Positions 35,571-41,917 of a stretch of 64,000 bases of DNA are shown here, one piece after another. A program made the translations under genes and the position numbers. Source of the stretch: Clostridia bacterium (GTDB lineage Bacteria > Bacillota > Clostridia > Oscillospirales > Acutalibacteraceae); assembly GCA_017461625.1 (NCBI GenBank), contig JAFTXJ010000009.1, positions 186,001 to 250,000 on the forward strand, written 5' to 3'. The notes beneath the pieces are model-generated. The model saw only the letters and a program-made list of their open reading frames with translations. It searched no databases and was not told the origin of the DNA. Position 1 is the first letter of the stretch. Each line of letters begins with the position of its first letter.

Positions 35571-36242
35571 CTACACCATAGTTGTATTAAATACAGTTGG
35601 ATTTTTACCGTAGCTCTGTCTTATAAGACTCACTAATCCTCTGTGTAGCCTTGTTCGGTTATCTGTCATTGTTAATAAGATACCTTCAATGTTTAGTTCC
35701 GGATTCATTCTTCTTTTTACACGGGCGATTGTGCCAAGTAGTTGTTCAAGACCCTTTGCTGATAAGAATTCAGGCTGTGAGGGAATGATTACACTATTTG
35801 AAGCACATAAGGCATTAAATGTCATCATACCGAGTGAAGGCATACAATCTATAAGGATATAGTCATAGTTGTCTTTCACTGAGTCGATATAAGACTTCAA
35901 TACTCTTTCTCTGCCCATTTCTGTTACCAAGCGAATTTCAATACCGGATAGTTCAATGTTCGCAGGCAAAAGGTCCATTCCTTCATCGGTCTTTAATACA
36001 GCAAACCCTGACGGAACCTCTTTATCTTCAACAATTCTCTCCATAACATTTGCGAGTGTTGAATCGAGTTCGTCAGGGTTTCTTATTCCCAATGAAAGAG
36101 TTAGGCTGCCTTGTGGGTCGGCATCAATAAGCAATACCTTTTTTCCTTGTCGGTTCAGTCCTGCACCTAAATTGACTGCGGTTGTTGTTTTTCCAACGCC
36201 ACCTTTTTGGTTAGCGATGGCAATTACTTTGCAATTACTCAT
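35571..36242 (-). CDS. ParA/Soj-family ATPase, C-terminally truncated
   Basis: A 223-residue ParA-type ATPase. The deviant Walker A NQKGGVGKTTTAVNL (residues 11-25), LIDADPQGSLT and YDYILIDCMPSLG are intact. ParA and Soj proteins continue past the YGKxVFxTxIPRN region for about 33 residues more; here the protein ends KNPTVFNTTMV. The missing tail forms part of the fold, so function is doubtful. The lost part begins exactly where recombinase coding sequence begins. GGAGG lies 12 nt before the start, and a perfect palindrome lies upstream. No ParB is present. It was probably a partition or maintenance gene of the original element. Confidence 0.8.
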   Translation of the reverse strand: MSNCKVIAIANQKGGVGKTTTAVNLGAGLNRQGKKVLLIDADPQGSLTLSLGIRNPDELDSTLANVMERIVEDKEVPSGFAVLKTDEGMDLLPANIELSGIEIRLVTEMGRERVLKSYIDSVKDNYDYILIDCMPSLGMMTFNALCASNSVIIPSQPEFLSAKGLEQLLGTIARVKRRMNPELNIEGILLTMTDNRTRLHRGLVSLIRQSYGKNPTVFNTTMV

Positions 36243-36289
36243 ACTGCTGTAATTCCTCCTTTTTGCTTTTATATTTCTCCGCCTTTATT

Positions 36290-36310
36290 CAGATAACAAA
36301 TTGTTATCTG
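36290..36310. promoter_or_regulatory. Perfect 21-bp palindrome upstream of parA-like gene
   Basis: CAGATAACAA and TTGTTATCTG flank a central A. It is a candidate operator or ParB/ParA-type site between the 34-residue ORF and the ParA gene. A related TTGTTATCAG occurs near 36462. Confidence 0.45.
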
Positions 36311-36332
36311 CACTCAGTTTGTCTTATACAAA

Positions 36333-36437
36333 TCACATACCAAAGACCTGCATAGCGACATACCAAGCGGGAAGCACAACATTGAAAGCAATACCACGAA
36401 GTAAGTTATACACGATTGCAATCGGAAGCATTTCCAT
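36333..36437 (-). CDS. Small hydrophobic protein (34 aa)
   Basis: A 34-residue ORF with AGAGGTG 7 nt upstream of its ATG. It begins MEMLPIAIVYNLLRG and ends YVAMQVFGM. One amphipathic or membrane-inserted helix is likely. I do not recognise a family. It follows the structured-RNA-like stretch and precedes the ParA gene in the same direction, so it could be a small membrane peptide of the original element or a leader peptide. Evidence is the strong ribosome binding site and open frame only. Confidence 0.5.
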   Translation of the reverse strand: MEMLPIAIVYNLLRGIAFNVVLPAWYVAMQVFGM

Positions 36438-36489
36438 TTTTTTCACCTCTTTTAAATAAATTTGTTATCAGTTTAAATACTTTTAACAG

Positions 36490-36806
36490 GTATGTATAAA
36501 TCAGCCGAGGTTGGCTCTCGACTGATAAAGCAATATTTGTCCTCGACACCCCTGCTTACCGGGAAGAAACTAAGCGTCAGAGTAGTTTTCTCTGCTCCAC
36601 GGGACTTTCACCCCTCTTTCTCTCTAGAGCCGTTTTTATAGGTTGCGACGGTTTGTTCACGCTCGACCCATAACTAAACGGGAGTATCATTATCATTTCG
36701 GTATTCTTCGCCTTATTAGGAACTACCCAATATTCATAAACAAGTTTTATCGCTCGCTCCCTTTCGGAAGGTCATGGCGGACTTTTTATCGTTGCTCCTA
36801 CCGAAA
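36490..36806 (-). ncRNA. Candidate structured RNA in the mobile-element remnant
   Basis: This gene-free stretch folds, on paper, into consecutive hairpins: a 10-bp stem (36500-36509 with 36517-36526), GCTTA/TAAGC with flanking GAC/GTC (36545-36578), CAGAG/CTCTG (36578-36594), and GGG/CCC around TGAAAGT (36601-36614). A weak promoter pair lies at its minus-strand 5' end (36813-36841), and the 34-residue ORF follows 50 nt beyond its 3' end. It could be a long leader, a ribozyme-type RNA or a fragment of a group II intron, although no intron ends or reverse transcriptase are visible. No match to a named RNA class is claimed. Confidence 0.35.
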
Positions 36807-36812
36807 CTAATG

Positions 36813-36841
36813 TACTTAGTTTCCTGATATTCGGTTGTCAA
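36813..36841 (-). promoter_or_regulatory. Possible promoter for the structured-RNA region
   Basis: On the minus strand TTGACA and TAAGTA are 17 nt apart. The -10 box is poor. Confidence 0.35.
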
Positions 36842-36902
36842 GGTACATGAAGAATTTTTTATCCCTCAAGGGGTAGGGATTTAGAAAGGCAAAAATGAAA
36901 CC

Positions 36903-36929
36903 AAAATGCAAAAAAATTTTTTGCATTTT
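36903..36929. repeat. 27-bp AT-rich palindrome
   Basis: AAAATGCAAAAAA and TTTTTTGCATTTT abut around a central A, giving a perfect inverted repeat. It could end transcription in either direction. The rest of 36842-37003 holds no recognisable feature. Confidence 0.5.
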
Positions 36930-37003
36930 AAAAGTTTGTAACAATGCACAATAAATGCCGCAGGTTTTCAATATGTTTCTTGGTTATTTTGACAACAAAA
37001 AAA

Positions 37004-37031
37004 GCCCATTTGAAATTTCTTTCAAATGAGC
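37004..37031 (-). terminator. Terminator (distal of two)
   Basis: On the minus strand GCTCATTTGAAA and TTTCAAATGGGC form a stem followed by TTTTTTTGTTG. Confidence 0.75.
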
Positions 37032-37068
37032 AAAAAAAAAGAGCATACTACATTTTTGTAATATGCTC
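37032..37068 (-). terminator. Terminator after 56-aa ORF (proximal of two)
   Basis: On the minus strand AGAGCATATTAC and GTAGTATGCTCT form a 12-bp stem followed by nine T. It begins 7 nt after the small gene stop. Confidence 0.85.
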
Positions 37069-37074
37069 TCTCTA

Positions 37075-37245
37075 TTATTCTGTTATATTATGTGCTTTAT
37101 TCCATATCTCTTGAGCTTCTGCTTTCATTTGTTCGGGTGTTTTCTTCGGTAATAAGTCTTTTTCCTTTTGATATTCTTTTTCTATTTTATCTGCCCATTC
37201 ATCTAATACCATCTCACAGGCAATAGCTAATTTACTTTTTTCCAT
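37075..37245 (-). CDS. Small charged protein (56 aa)
   Basis: A 56-residue ORF with a textbook GGAGGTG site 6 nt before its ATG and two tandem terminators behind it. It starts MEKSKLAIACEMVLDEWADK and is strongly helical and charged (EKEYQKEKD, QMKAEAQEIWNKAHN). No family is recognised. Its position inside the element remnant suggests an accessory or maintenance gene that survived decay. Confidence 0.7.
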   Translation of the reverse strand: MEKSKLAIACEMVLDEWADKIEKEYQKEKDLLPKKTPEQMKAEAQEIWNKAHNITE

Positions 37246-37308
37246 AATTTCACCTCCATCATTTATATCGTAAATGAGAGTTGAAATGTTACGGTTAAAT
37301 TATATAAT

Positions 37309-37350
37309 AATAAAAAAAGAGGATACATTACAAACAGTAACATATCCTCT
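37309..37350 (-). terminator. Terminator downstream of ppdK
   Basis: AGAGGATA and TATCCTCT with an inner ATTAC/GTAA helix form a long stem; the minus-strand tail is TTTTTTTATT. It lies 136 nt beyond the ppdK stop, inside the element, so ppdK now relies on element DNA for its terminator. Confidence 0.75.
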
Positions 37351-37485
37351 AATATTTAGTTGAAAGTGGTCAAAACGAGATTTTTGCTCAAAAAACACTC
37401 AAAAATAAGCGTTTTTTTAATTTGCATTTTTATCGTTTTGAAAGCCGAAAACCCTTGATATGACTGGGTTTTTAGGCTAATTCCT

Positions 37486-40110
37486 TCATCCCTTGATTGC
37501 TGCCTGAGCTGCTGCGAGGCGAGCGATCGGAACTCGGAAAGGTGAGCAAGAAACGTAGTTAAGGCCAATCTTATGGCAGAACTCAACTGATACGGGGTCG
37601 CCGCCGTGTTCACCGCAGATACCGTAGTGGAGGTCTTTGCCGCTTGCCTTACCCTTTGCTACTGCCATTTCCATAAGAGCGCCAACGCCGTTCTGGTCAA
37701 GCTTTGCGAATGGGTCGTTTTCGAAGATCTTGCTGTCATAGTAAGCTGTGAGGAACTTACCAGCATCGTCACGGCTGAAGCCGTAAGTCATCTGAGTAAG
37801 GTCGTTAGTACCGAAGCAGAAGAAGTCAGCTTCCTTAGCTACTTCGTCAGCTGTGATACAAGCTCTTGGGATTTCGATCATTGTACCAACTTCGTACTTA
37901 AGCTCAACGCCTGCAGCTGCGATTTCAGCATCAGCTGTTTCAACAACAACTTTCTTAACGAACTTGAGTTCCTTAACGTCGCCGATAAGAGGAATCATGA
38001 TTTCAGGAACAACGTTCCAGTCAGCGTGAGCTTTCTGAACGTTGATAGCAGCGCGGATAACAGCCTTTGTCTGCATTGCAGCAATTTCAGGATATGTTAC
38101 TGCAAGACGGCATCCACGATGACCCATCATTGGGTTGAACTCATGAAGAGATGCGATGATAGCCTTGATGTCTTCAACTGATTTGCCCTGAGCGTCAGCA
38201 AGAGCTTTGATGTCAGCTTCTTCTGTGGGAACAAACTCATGAAGGGGTGGGTCAAGGAAACGAATTGTAACGGGGTTGCCCTCAAGAGCTTCATAGAGAG
38301 CTTCGAAGTCGCCCTGCTGATAAGGAAGAATCTTATCAAGAGCTGCTTCTCTTTCTTCAACTGTGTCAGAGCAGATCATTTCACGGAATGCTGCGATTCT
38401 GTCAGCTTCGAAGAACATATGCTCTGTACGGCAAAGGCCGATACCTTCAGCGCCGAGTTCTCTTGCTTTCTTAGCATCAGCAGGAGTGTCAGCATTTGTG
38501 CGAACTTTAAGAGTTCTGTATTTGTCAGCCCAATCCATGATTCTGCCGAATTCGCCAGCGATTTCAGCGTCAACTGTAGGAATGATGCCGTCATAGATGT
38601 TACCTGTTGAACCGTCGATTGAGATGTAATCGCCTTCAACATAAGTTTTGCCTGCGAGCTCAAACTTCTTGTTTTCTTCGTCCATTTTGATTTCGCCACA
38701 ACCTGATACACAGCAAGTACCCATACCACGAGCAACAACAGCTGCGTGAGATGTCATACCACCGCGAACAGTGAGGATACCCTGAGAAGCTTTCATACCT
38801 GTGATGTCTTCAGGTGATGTTTCAAGACGAACAAGAACAACTTTTTCGCCTCTTGCGTTCCATGCTTCTGCGTCTTCAGCTGTGAAAACAACTTTACCGC
38901 AAGCAGCACCGGGAGATGCACCGAGACCCTTACCTGCAGGTGTTGCAGCCTTAAGAGCTTTAGCATCAAACTGAGGATGAAGAAGTGTGTCAAGGTTACG
39001 AGGATCGATCATAGCAACTGCCTGCTTCTCATCGATCATGCCTTCGTCAACGAGGTCACAAGCGATCTTAAGAGCAGCCTTAGCTGTTCTCTTACCGTTT
39101 CTTGTCTGGAGCATATAGAGCTTGCCTGCTTCAACAGTGAACTCCATATCCTGCATGTCTCTATAGTGATCTTCAAGGATTGCACAAACTTTTGTGAATT
39201 CATCAAAAGCTTCGGGGAACTTTTCAGCCATTTCAGCGATAGGCATGGGAGTACGAACGCCAGCAACAACGTCTTCACCCTGTGCGTTTACAAGGAACTC
39301 ACCCATAAGGCCTTTTTCACCTGTTGCGGGGTCACGTGTGAAAGCAACACCTGTACCGCAATCGTCACCCATGTTACCGAAAGCCATCATCTGAACATTA
39401 ACAGCTGTACCCCATGAGTAAGGAATATCGTTATCACGACGGTAAACGTTTGCACGAGGGTTGTCCCATGAACGGAAAACAGCCTCAACAGCACCCATAA
39501 GCTGCTCTTTGGGGTCTGAGGGGAAATCGTTACCGATCTTTGATTTGTATTCAGCTTTGAACTGACCTGCAAGTTCTTTAAGGTCATCAGCAGTAAGCTC
39601 AACGTCCTGCTTAACGCCCTTAGCCTCTTTCATTTCGTCGATAAGCTCTTCAAAGTACTTCTTACCAACTTCCATAACTACGTCAGAATACATCTGAATG
39701 AATCTTCTGTAGCAGTCCCAAGCCCAACGGGGGTTGCCTGATTTAGCTGCGATAGCTTCAACAACATCTTCATTAAGACCAAGGTTGAGGATTGTGTCCA
39801 TCATACCGGGCATTGAAGCACGAGCACCTGAACGAACTGAAACGAGAAGAGGATTCTCTTTATCACCGAACTTTTTGCCGGTAATTTCTTCCATCTTAAC
39901 GATGTATTCCATAATCTCAGCCTGGATGTCATCATTAATCTTTCTGCCATCTTCATAGTACTGAGTACAAGCTTCTGTTGAGATAGTGAAGCCCTGGGGT
40001 ACAGGAAGACCGATTTTGGTCATCTCTGCAAGGTTAGCACCTTTACCGCCGAGGATCTCACGCATTGATGCGTCGCCCTCTTTGAAAAGGTAAACAAATT
40101 TCTGTGCCAT
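37486..40110 (-). CDS. ppdK: Pyruvate, phosphate dikinase
   Basis: An 874-residue, full-length PPDK interconverting pyruvate, ATP and phosphate with PEP, AMP and pyrophosphate, a key step of glycolysis and gluconeogenesis in many Clostridia. The N-terminal ATP-grasp part starts YLFKEGDASMREILGGKGANLAEM-like. The swivelling domain has the phospho-histidine in GGMTSHAAVVARGMG. The C-terminal barrel has GHRGCRL, FCFGTNDLTQMTYG and GICGEHGG with its catalytic Cys. The start is 40110 with GGAGG upstream; the longer TTG-initiated frame overlaps that site. Its last codons coincide with the right direct repeat of the mobile-element remnant, so the terminal residues may have been replaced on integration. 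Confidence 0.97.
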   Translation of the reverse strand: MAQKFVYLFKEGDASMREILGGKGANLAEMTKIGLPVPQGFTISTEACTQYYEDGRKINDDIQAEIMEYIVKMEEITGKKFGDKENPLLVSVRSGARASMPGMMDTILNLGLNEDVVEAIAAKSGNPRWAWDCYRRFIQMYSDVVMEVGKKYFEELIDEMKEAKGVKQDVELTADDLKELAGQFKAEYKSKIGNDFPSDPKEQLMGAVEAVFRSWDNPRANVYRRDNDIPYSWGTAVNVQMMAFGNMGDDCGTGVAFTRDPATGEKGLMGEFLVNAQGEDVVAGVRTPMPIAEMAEKFPEAFDEFTKVCAILEDHYRDMQDMEFTVEAGKLYMLQTRNGKRTAKAALKIACDLVDEGMIDEKQAVAMIDPRNLDTLLHPQFDAKALKAATPAGKGLGASPGAACGKVVFTAEDAEAWNARGEKVVLVRLETSPEDITGMKASQGILTVRGGMTSHAAVVARGMGTCCVSGCGEIKMDEENKKFELAGKTYVEGDYISIDGSTGNIYDGIIPTVDAEIAGEFGRIMDWADKYRTLKVRTNADTPADAKKARELGAEGIGLCRTEHMFFEADRIAAFREMICSDTVEEREAALDKILPYQQGDFEALYEALEGNPVTIRFLDPPLHEFVPTEEADIKALADAQGKSVEDIKAIIASLHEFNPMMGHRGCRLAVTYPEIAAMQTKAVIRAAINVQKAHADWNVVPEIMIPLIGDVKELKFVKKVVVETADAEIAAAGVELKYEVGTMIEIPRACITADEVAKEADFFCFGTNDLTQMTYGFSRDDAGKFLTAYYDSKIFENDPFAKLDQNGVGALMEMAVAKGKASGKDLHYGICGEHGGDPVSVEFCHKIGLNYVSCSPFRVPIARLAAAQAAIKG
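37493..37506. repeat. Right 14-bp direct repeat (att-like), within ppdK 3' end
   Basis: Identical to 34069-34082. It encodes part of the terminal QAAIK of PPDK. Confidence 0.6.
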
Positions 40111-40273
40111 TGTAATTACCTCCAATATTTTAATATGGATTTAAGGGGCAGAATTATCCCCTTAATATTCGCCTTATAGTATAACACAGCTTTGGGCAGA
40201 ATGTCTATACTTTTTTGTTAAAATTTGTTTGAGGGTAACAAGGATTTTTTTGTATCAAGTGACGAAAGAAAAG

Positions 40274-40300
40274 AAAAACGGGCTAAAAAGCTCAGCCCGC
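40274..40300 (-). terminator. Terminator after lipoprotein gene
   Basis: CGGGCT and AGCCCG form the stem; the minus-strand tail is TTTTTCTTTTC. Confidence 0.65.
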
Positions 40301-40313
40301 TTCAATCGTACTA

Positions 40314-40976
40314 TTATTTTATGAGACGCTGACCTTCATAAAGCTCTTTCCAATCACTGAAATAAGGATTGGTCCAGGATTCACCATCAAAAGTCTCATA
40401 TTTGATAACTATTGCTTTAAAAGTACTTATATTGTTACATTCAGGGTGTATCTCATACCCACTATCATGTCCGTATTCCGAATTTGGAACTAGATTTATA
40501 TCATTGTAGTTACAACCAGAAAGATAATCACCCTCGTCATAATCATAATTACCTTTTATTTTCACAGGAAGGTTATTCTTATCCCAAGCAACAAATCCTA
40601 TTAAAGCGTTTTTTATATCCTTATCCGAATCGTTTCTAATCACCACACTCAGCATATCAGGATATAAATATTTATACTGATTGTCTTGAACACAGTATTC
40701 TGTAGATTTAATTTTTACTTCTTGTTTGTCAATTAGCGCCTGAAGTTCAGCAGGAGTCATTTTGCTTTCTGTCGTGGTTGTGGTGGTAGTAATAGTGGTA
40801 GTTTCCTCTTCCTCATAATTTTTGTAGTAATCTTCTTCATAATCCTGATTATAATCATCTTTAAACGTTGGAGTATCGGACAAAGAAATATTTCCTGCAT
40901 CAAATGAACAGGAACACAAAAGGAACAAAACGCTAACAATAAACAGAATCGAAACAATCTTCACACAGCTTTTCAC
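40314..40976 (-). CDS. Putative lipoprotein of unknown function
   Basis: A 220-residue lipoprotein. The signal ends in the lipobox LLCS-CS at residues 20-24. Next comes an acidic, Tyr-rich segment (KDDYNQDYEEDYYKNYEEE), then a run of Thr (about 60-70). The C-terminal 140 residues are beta-rich with VIRNDSDKDIKNALIGFVAWD, like the small beta-sandwich domains of Firmicute lipoproteins that follow a TPAELQALID linker. Translation starts with GTG, 8 nt after GAGGTG, which lies in the end of the preceding gene only 2 nt away. It forms an operon with the membrane protein and is controlled by the XRE locus. Confidence 0.78.
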   Translation of the reverse strand: MKSCVKIVSILFIVSVLFLLCSCSFDAGNISLSDTPTFKDDYNQDYEEDYYKNYEEEETTTITTTTTTTESKMTPAELQALIDKQEVKIKSTEYCVQDNQYKYLYPDMLSVVIRNDSDKDIKNALIGFVAWDKNNLPVKIKGNYDYDEGDYLSGCNYNDINLVPNSEYGHDSGYEIHPECNNISTFKAIVIKYETFDGESWTNPYFSDWKELYEGQRLIK

Positions 40977-40978
40977 TC

Positions 40979-41458
40979 CTATTTCACCTCTTCTTCAGTA
41001 ACTTCTGTTATTTCAGTTACAACAGTAGGTTGAGTTTCTTCTTCAACCAAATACTTGTCAACAAATTTTGAAACAAAAGGAACGGTAACGTCTTTCTGCT
41101 TAAGTGATGCAAATCCTAAAACTATAAACATTATGGTTTCAGCAATGCTGACAATATGGAGTAAAAGATTTATGAAACTGTTAAATCCGTCGGCATAAAA
41201 ATGTCCGGAAAAAATACCAAAGAAACTGTTAATAAAACCAACTATATCGGGAAAAACTGAAATAATTCCTGAAATCACGCCAAAGAATACAGAAAGCATT
41301 AATGCGTTCAATGTAGTCTTTTTAAGCCATTTGTCATTTTCAAGCAACAAAACATAGCCACAAAGTAACATAGCAGGAATAAATCCGCCGAACATTGAGA
41401 GCCAATAACCCAATGCACCCAGCAGACAAACTTTAACCCCTAGTTTCGTTTTTTCCAT
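40979..41458 (-). CDS. Membrane protein of unknown function
   Basis: A 159-residue protein with about four membrane helices (VCLLGALGYWLSMFGGFIPAML; LMLSVFFGVISGIISVF; a third with IVGFINSFFGIF; SIAETIMFIVLGF) and an acidic Thr-rich cytoplasmic tail. No family is recognised with certainty. The ATG at 41458 follows GGAGG with 6-nt spacing, and the upstream frame begins within the operator region. It is cotranscribed with the lipoprotein gene. The promoter region contains two TTGCAC/GGTGCA operator-like palindromes shared with the divergent XRE regulator. Confidence 0.75.
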   Translation of the reverse strand: MEKTKLGVKVCLLGALGYWLSMFGGFIPAMLLCGYVLLLENDKWLKKTTLNALMLSVFFGVISGIISVFPDIVGFINSFFGIFSGHFYADGFNSFINLLLHIVSIAETIMFIVLGFASLKQKDVTVPFVSKFVDKYLVEEETQPTVVTEITEVTEEEVK

Positions 41459-41477
41459 ATACATCCTCCTAAATATC

Positions 41478-41502
41478 TTTTTGCACTTATATAGGTGCAA
41501 AA
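41478..41502. promoter_or_regulatory. Operator-like palindrome 1 of XRE locus
   Basis: Half-sites TTTTGCAC and GGTGCAAAA flank TTATATA, a near-perfect dyad. Its start is 60 bp from that of the second copy. Confidence 0.7.
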
Positions 41503-41537
41503 TCAGTGTAGCACACGGATAGAATTATGTCAAGAAG

Positions 41538-41559
41538 TTTTTGCACTTATTTTGGTGCA
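41538..41559. promoter_or_regulatory. Operator-like palindrome 2 of XRE locus
   Basis: TTTTTGCACTTAT and TGGTGCA repeat the first site with only changes in the spacer and last bases. It ends 15 nt before the XRE start codon, overlapping the leader. Confidence 0.7.
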
Positions 41560-41574
41560 GAGAGGAGTGGCATA

Positions 41575-41811
41575 ATGGATACAAATTTTGAAAAGAAATT
41601 CGGCTCAAACCTGCGAAGAATTAGAGAAAGCAAAAAAATGACACAAGAAACAGTTGCCGCAAAAATGCAACTGAGCGGTTGCGATATAACAAGGAGTGCC
41701 CTTGCAAAAATTGAAGTGGCACAAAGGCACATATATGCTGATGAAATATTGCTGTTAAAGGAAATTTACGGAGTTTCCTTTGACGAGTTATTTTATGGAA
41801 ACAACAGATAA
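41575..41811 (+). CDS. Small XRE-family repressor
   Basis: A 78-residue single-domain Cro/C1-type DNA-binding protein. The HTH is MTQETVAAKMQLSGCDITRSALAKIEVAQR, followed by DEILLLKEIYGVSFDELF. The start at 41575 has AGGAGTG upstream; the open frame begins at 41527 inside the second operator-like palindrome. Divergent arrangement with the membrane protein-lipoprotein pair and the two near-identical palindromes between them indicate that it controls both itself and that operon. Confidence 0.88.
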   Translation: MDTNFEKKFGSNLRRIRESKKMTQETVAAKMQLSGCDITRSALAKIEVAQRHIYADEILLLKEIYGVSFDELFYGNNR

Positions 41812-41917
41812 TACGCAATTATTACTTGTAATTTAATACAGTTTGTGGCATAATTAGATTGGATGTATGTTATAATTTTTAATATACTCATTTTAATATT
41901 GTTTAGGAGGATTGCTT

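Larger units (their letters stand above)
34069..37506. mobile_element. Decayed integrative element at the 3' end of ppdK
   Basis: This 3.4-kb segment is bounded by a 14-bp direct repeat. The right copy is the ppdK 3' end, and the left copy preserves a second version of the same coding tail (VATQAAIKEM then stop, versus AAAQAAIKG then stop in ppdK). Inside lie a serine recombinase lacking its N terminus, a ParA gene lacking its 3' end, a 34-residue ORF, a structured-RNA-like stretch and a 56-residue ORF, all on the minus strand. No conjugation or capsid gene is left. It is best read as a remnant of a larger integrative element; boundaries are inferred. Confidence 0.6.

Noticed and set aside
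36480..36830. Group II intron
   Set aside because: Some hairpins look intron-like, but no GUGYG start, domain V/VI end or reverse transcriptase was seen. It is kept only as a candidate structured RNA.
37356..37613. 85-codon minus-strand frame across the ppdK 3' end
   Set aside because: It overlaps ppdK coding sequence out of frame, lacks a ribosome binding site and has no family pattern. It matters only because it spans the integration boundary.
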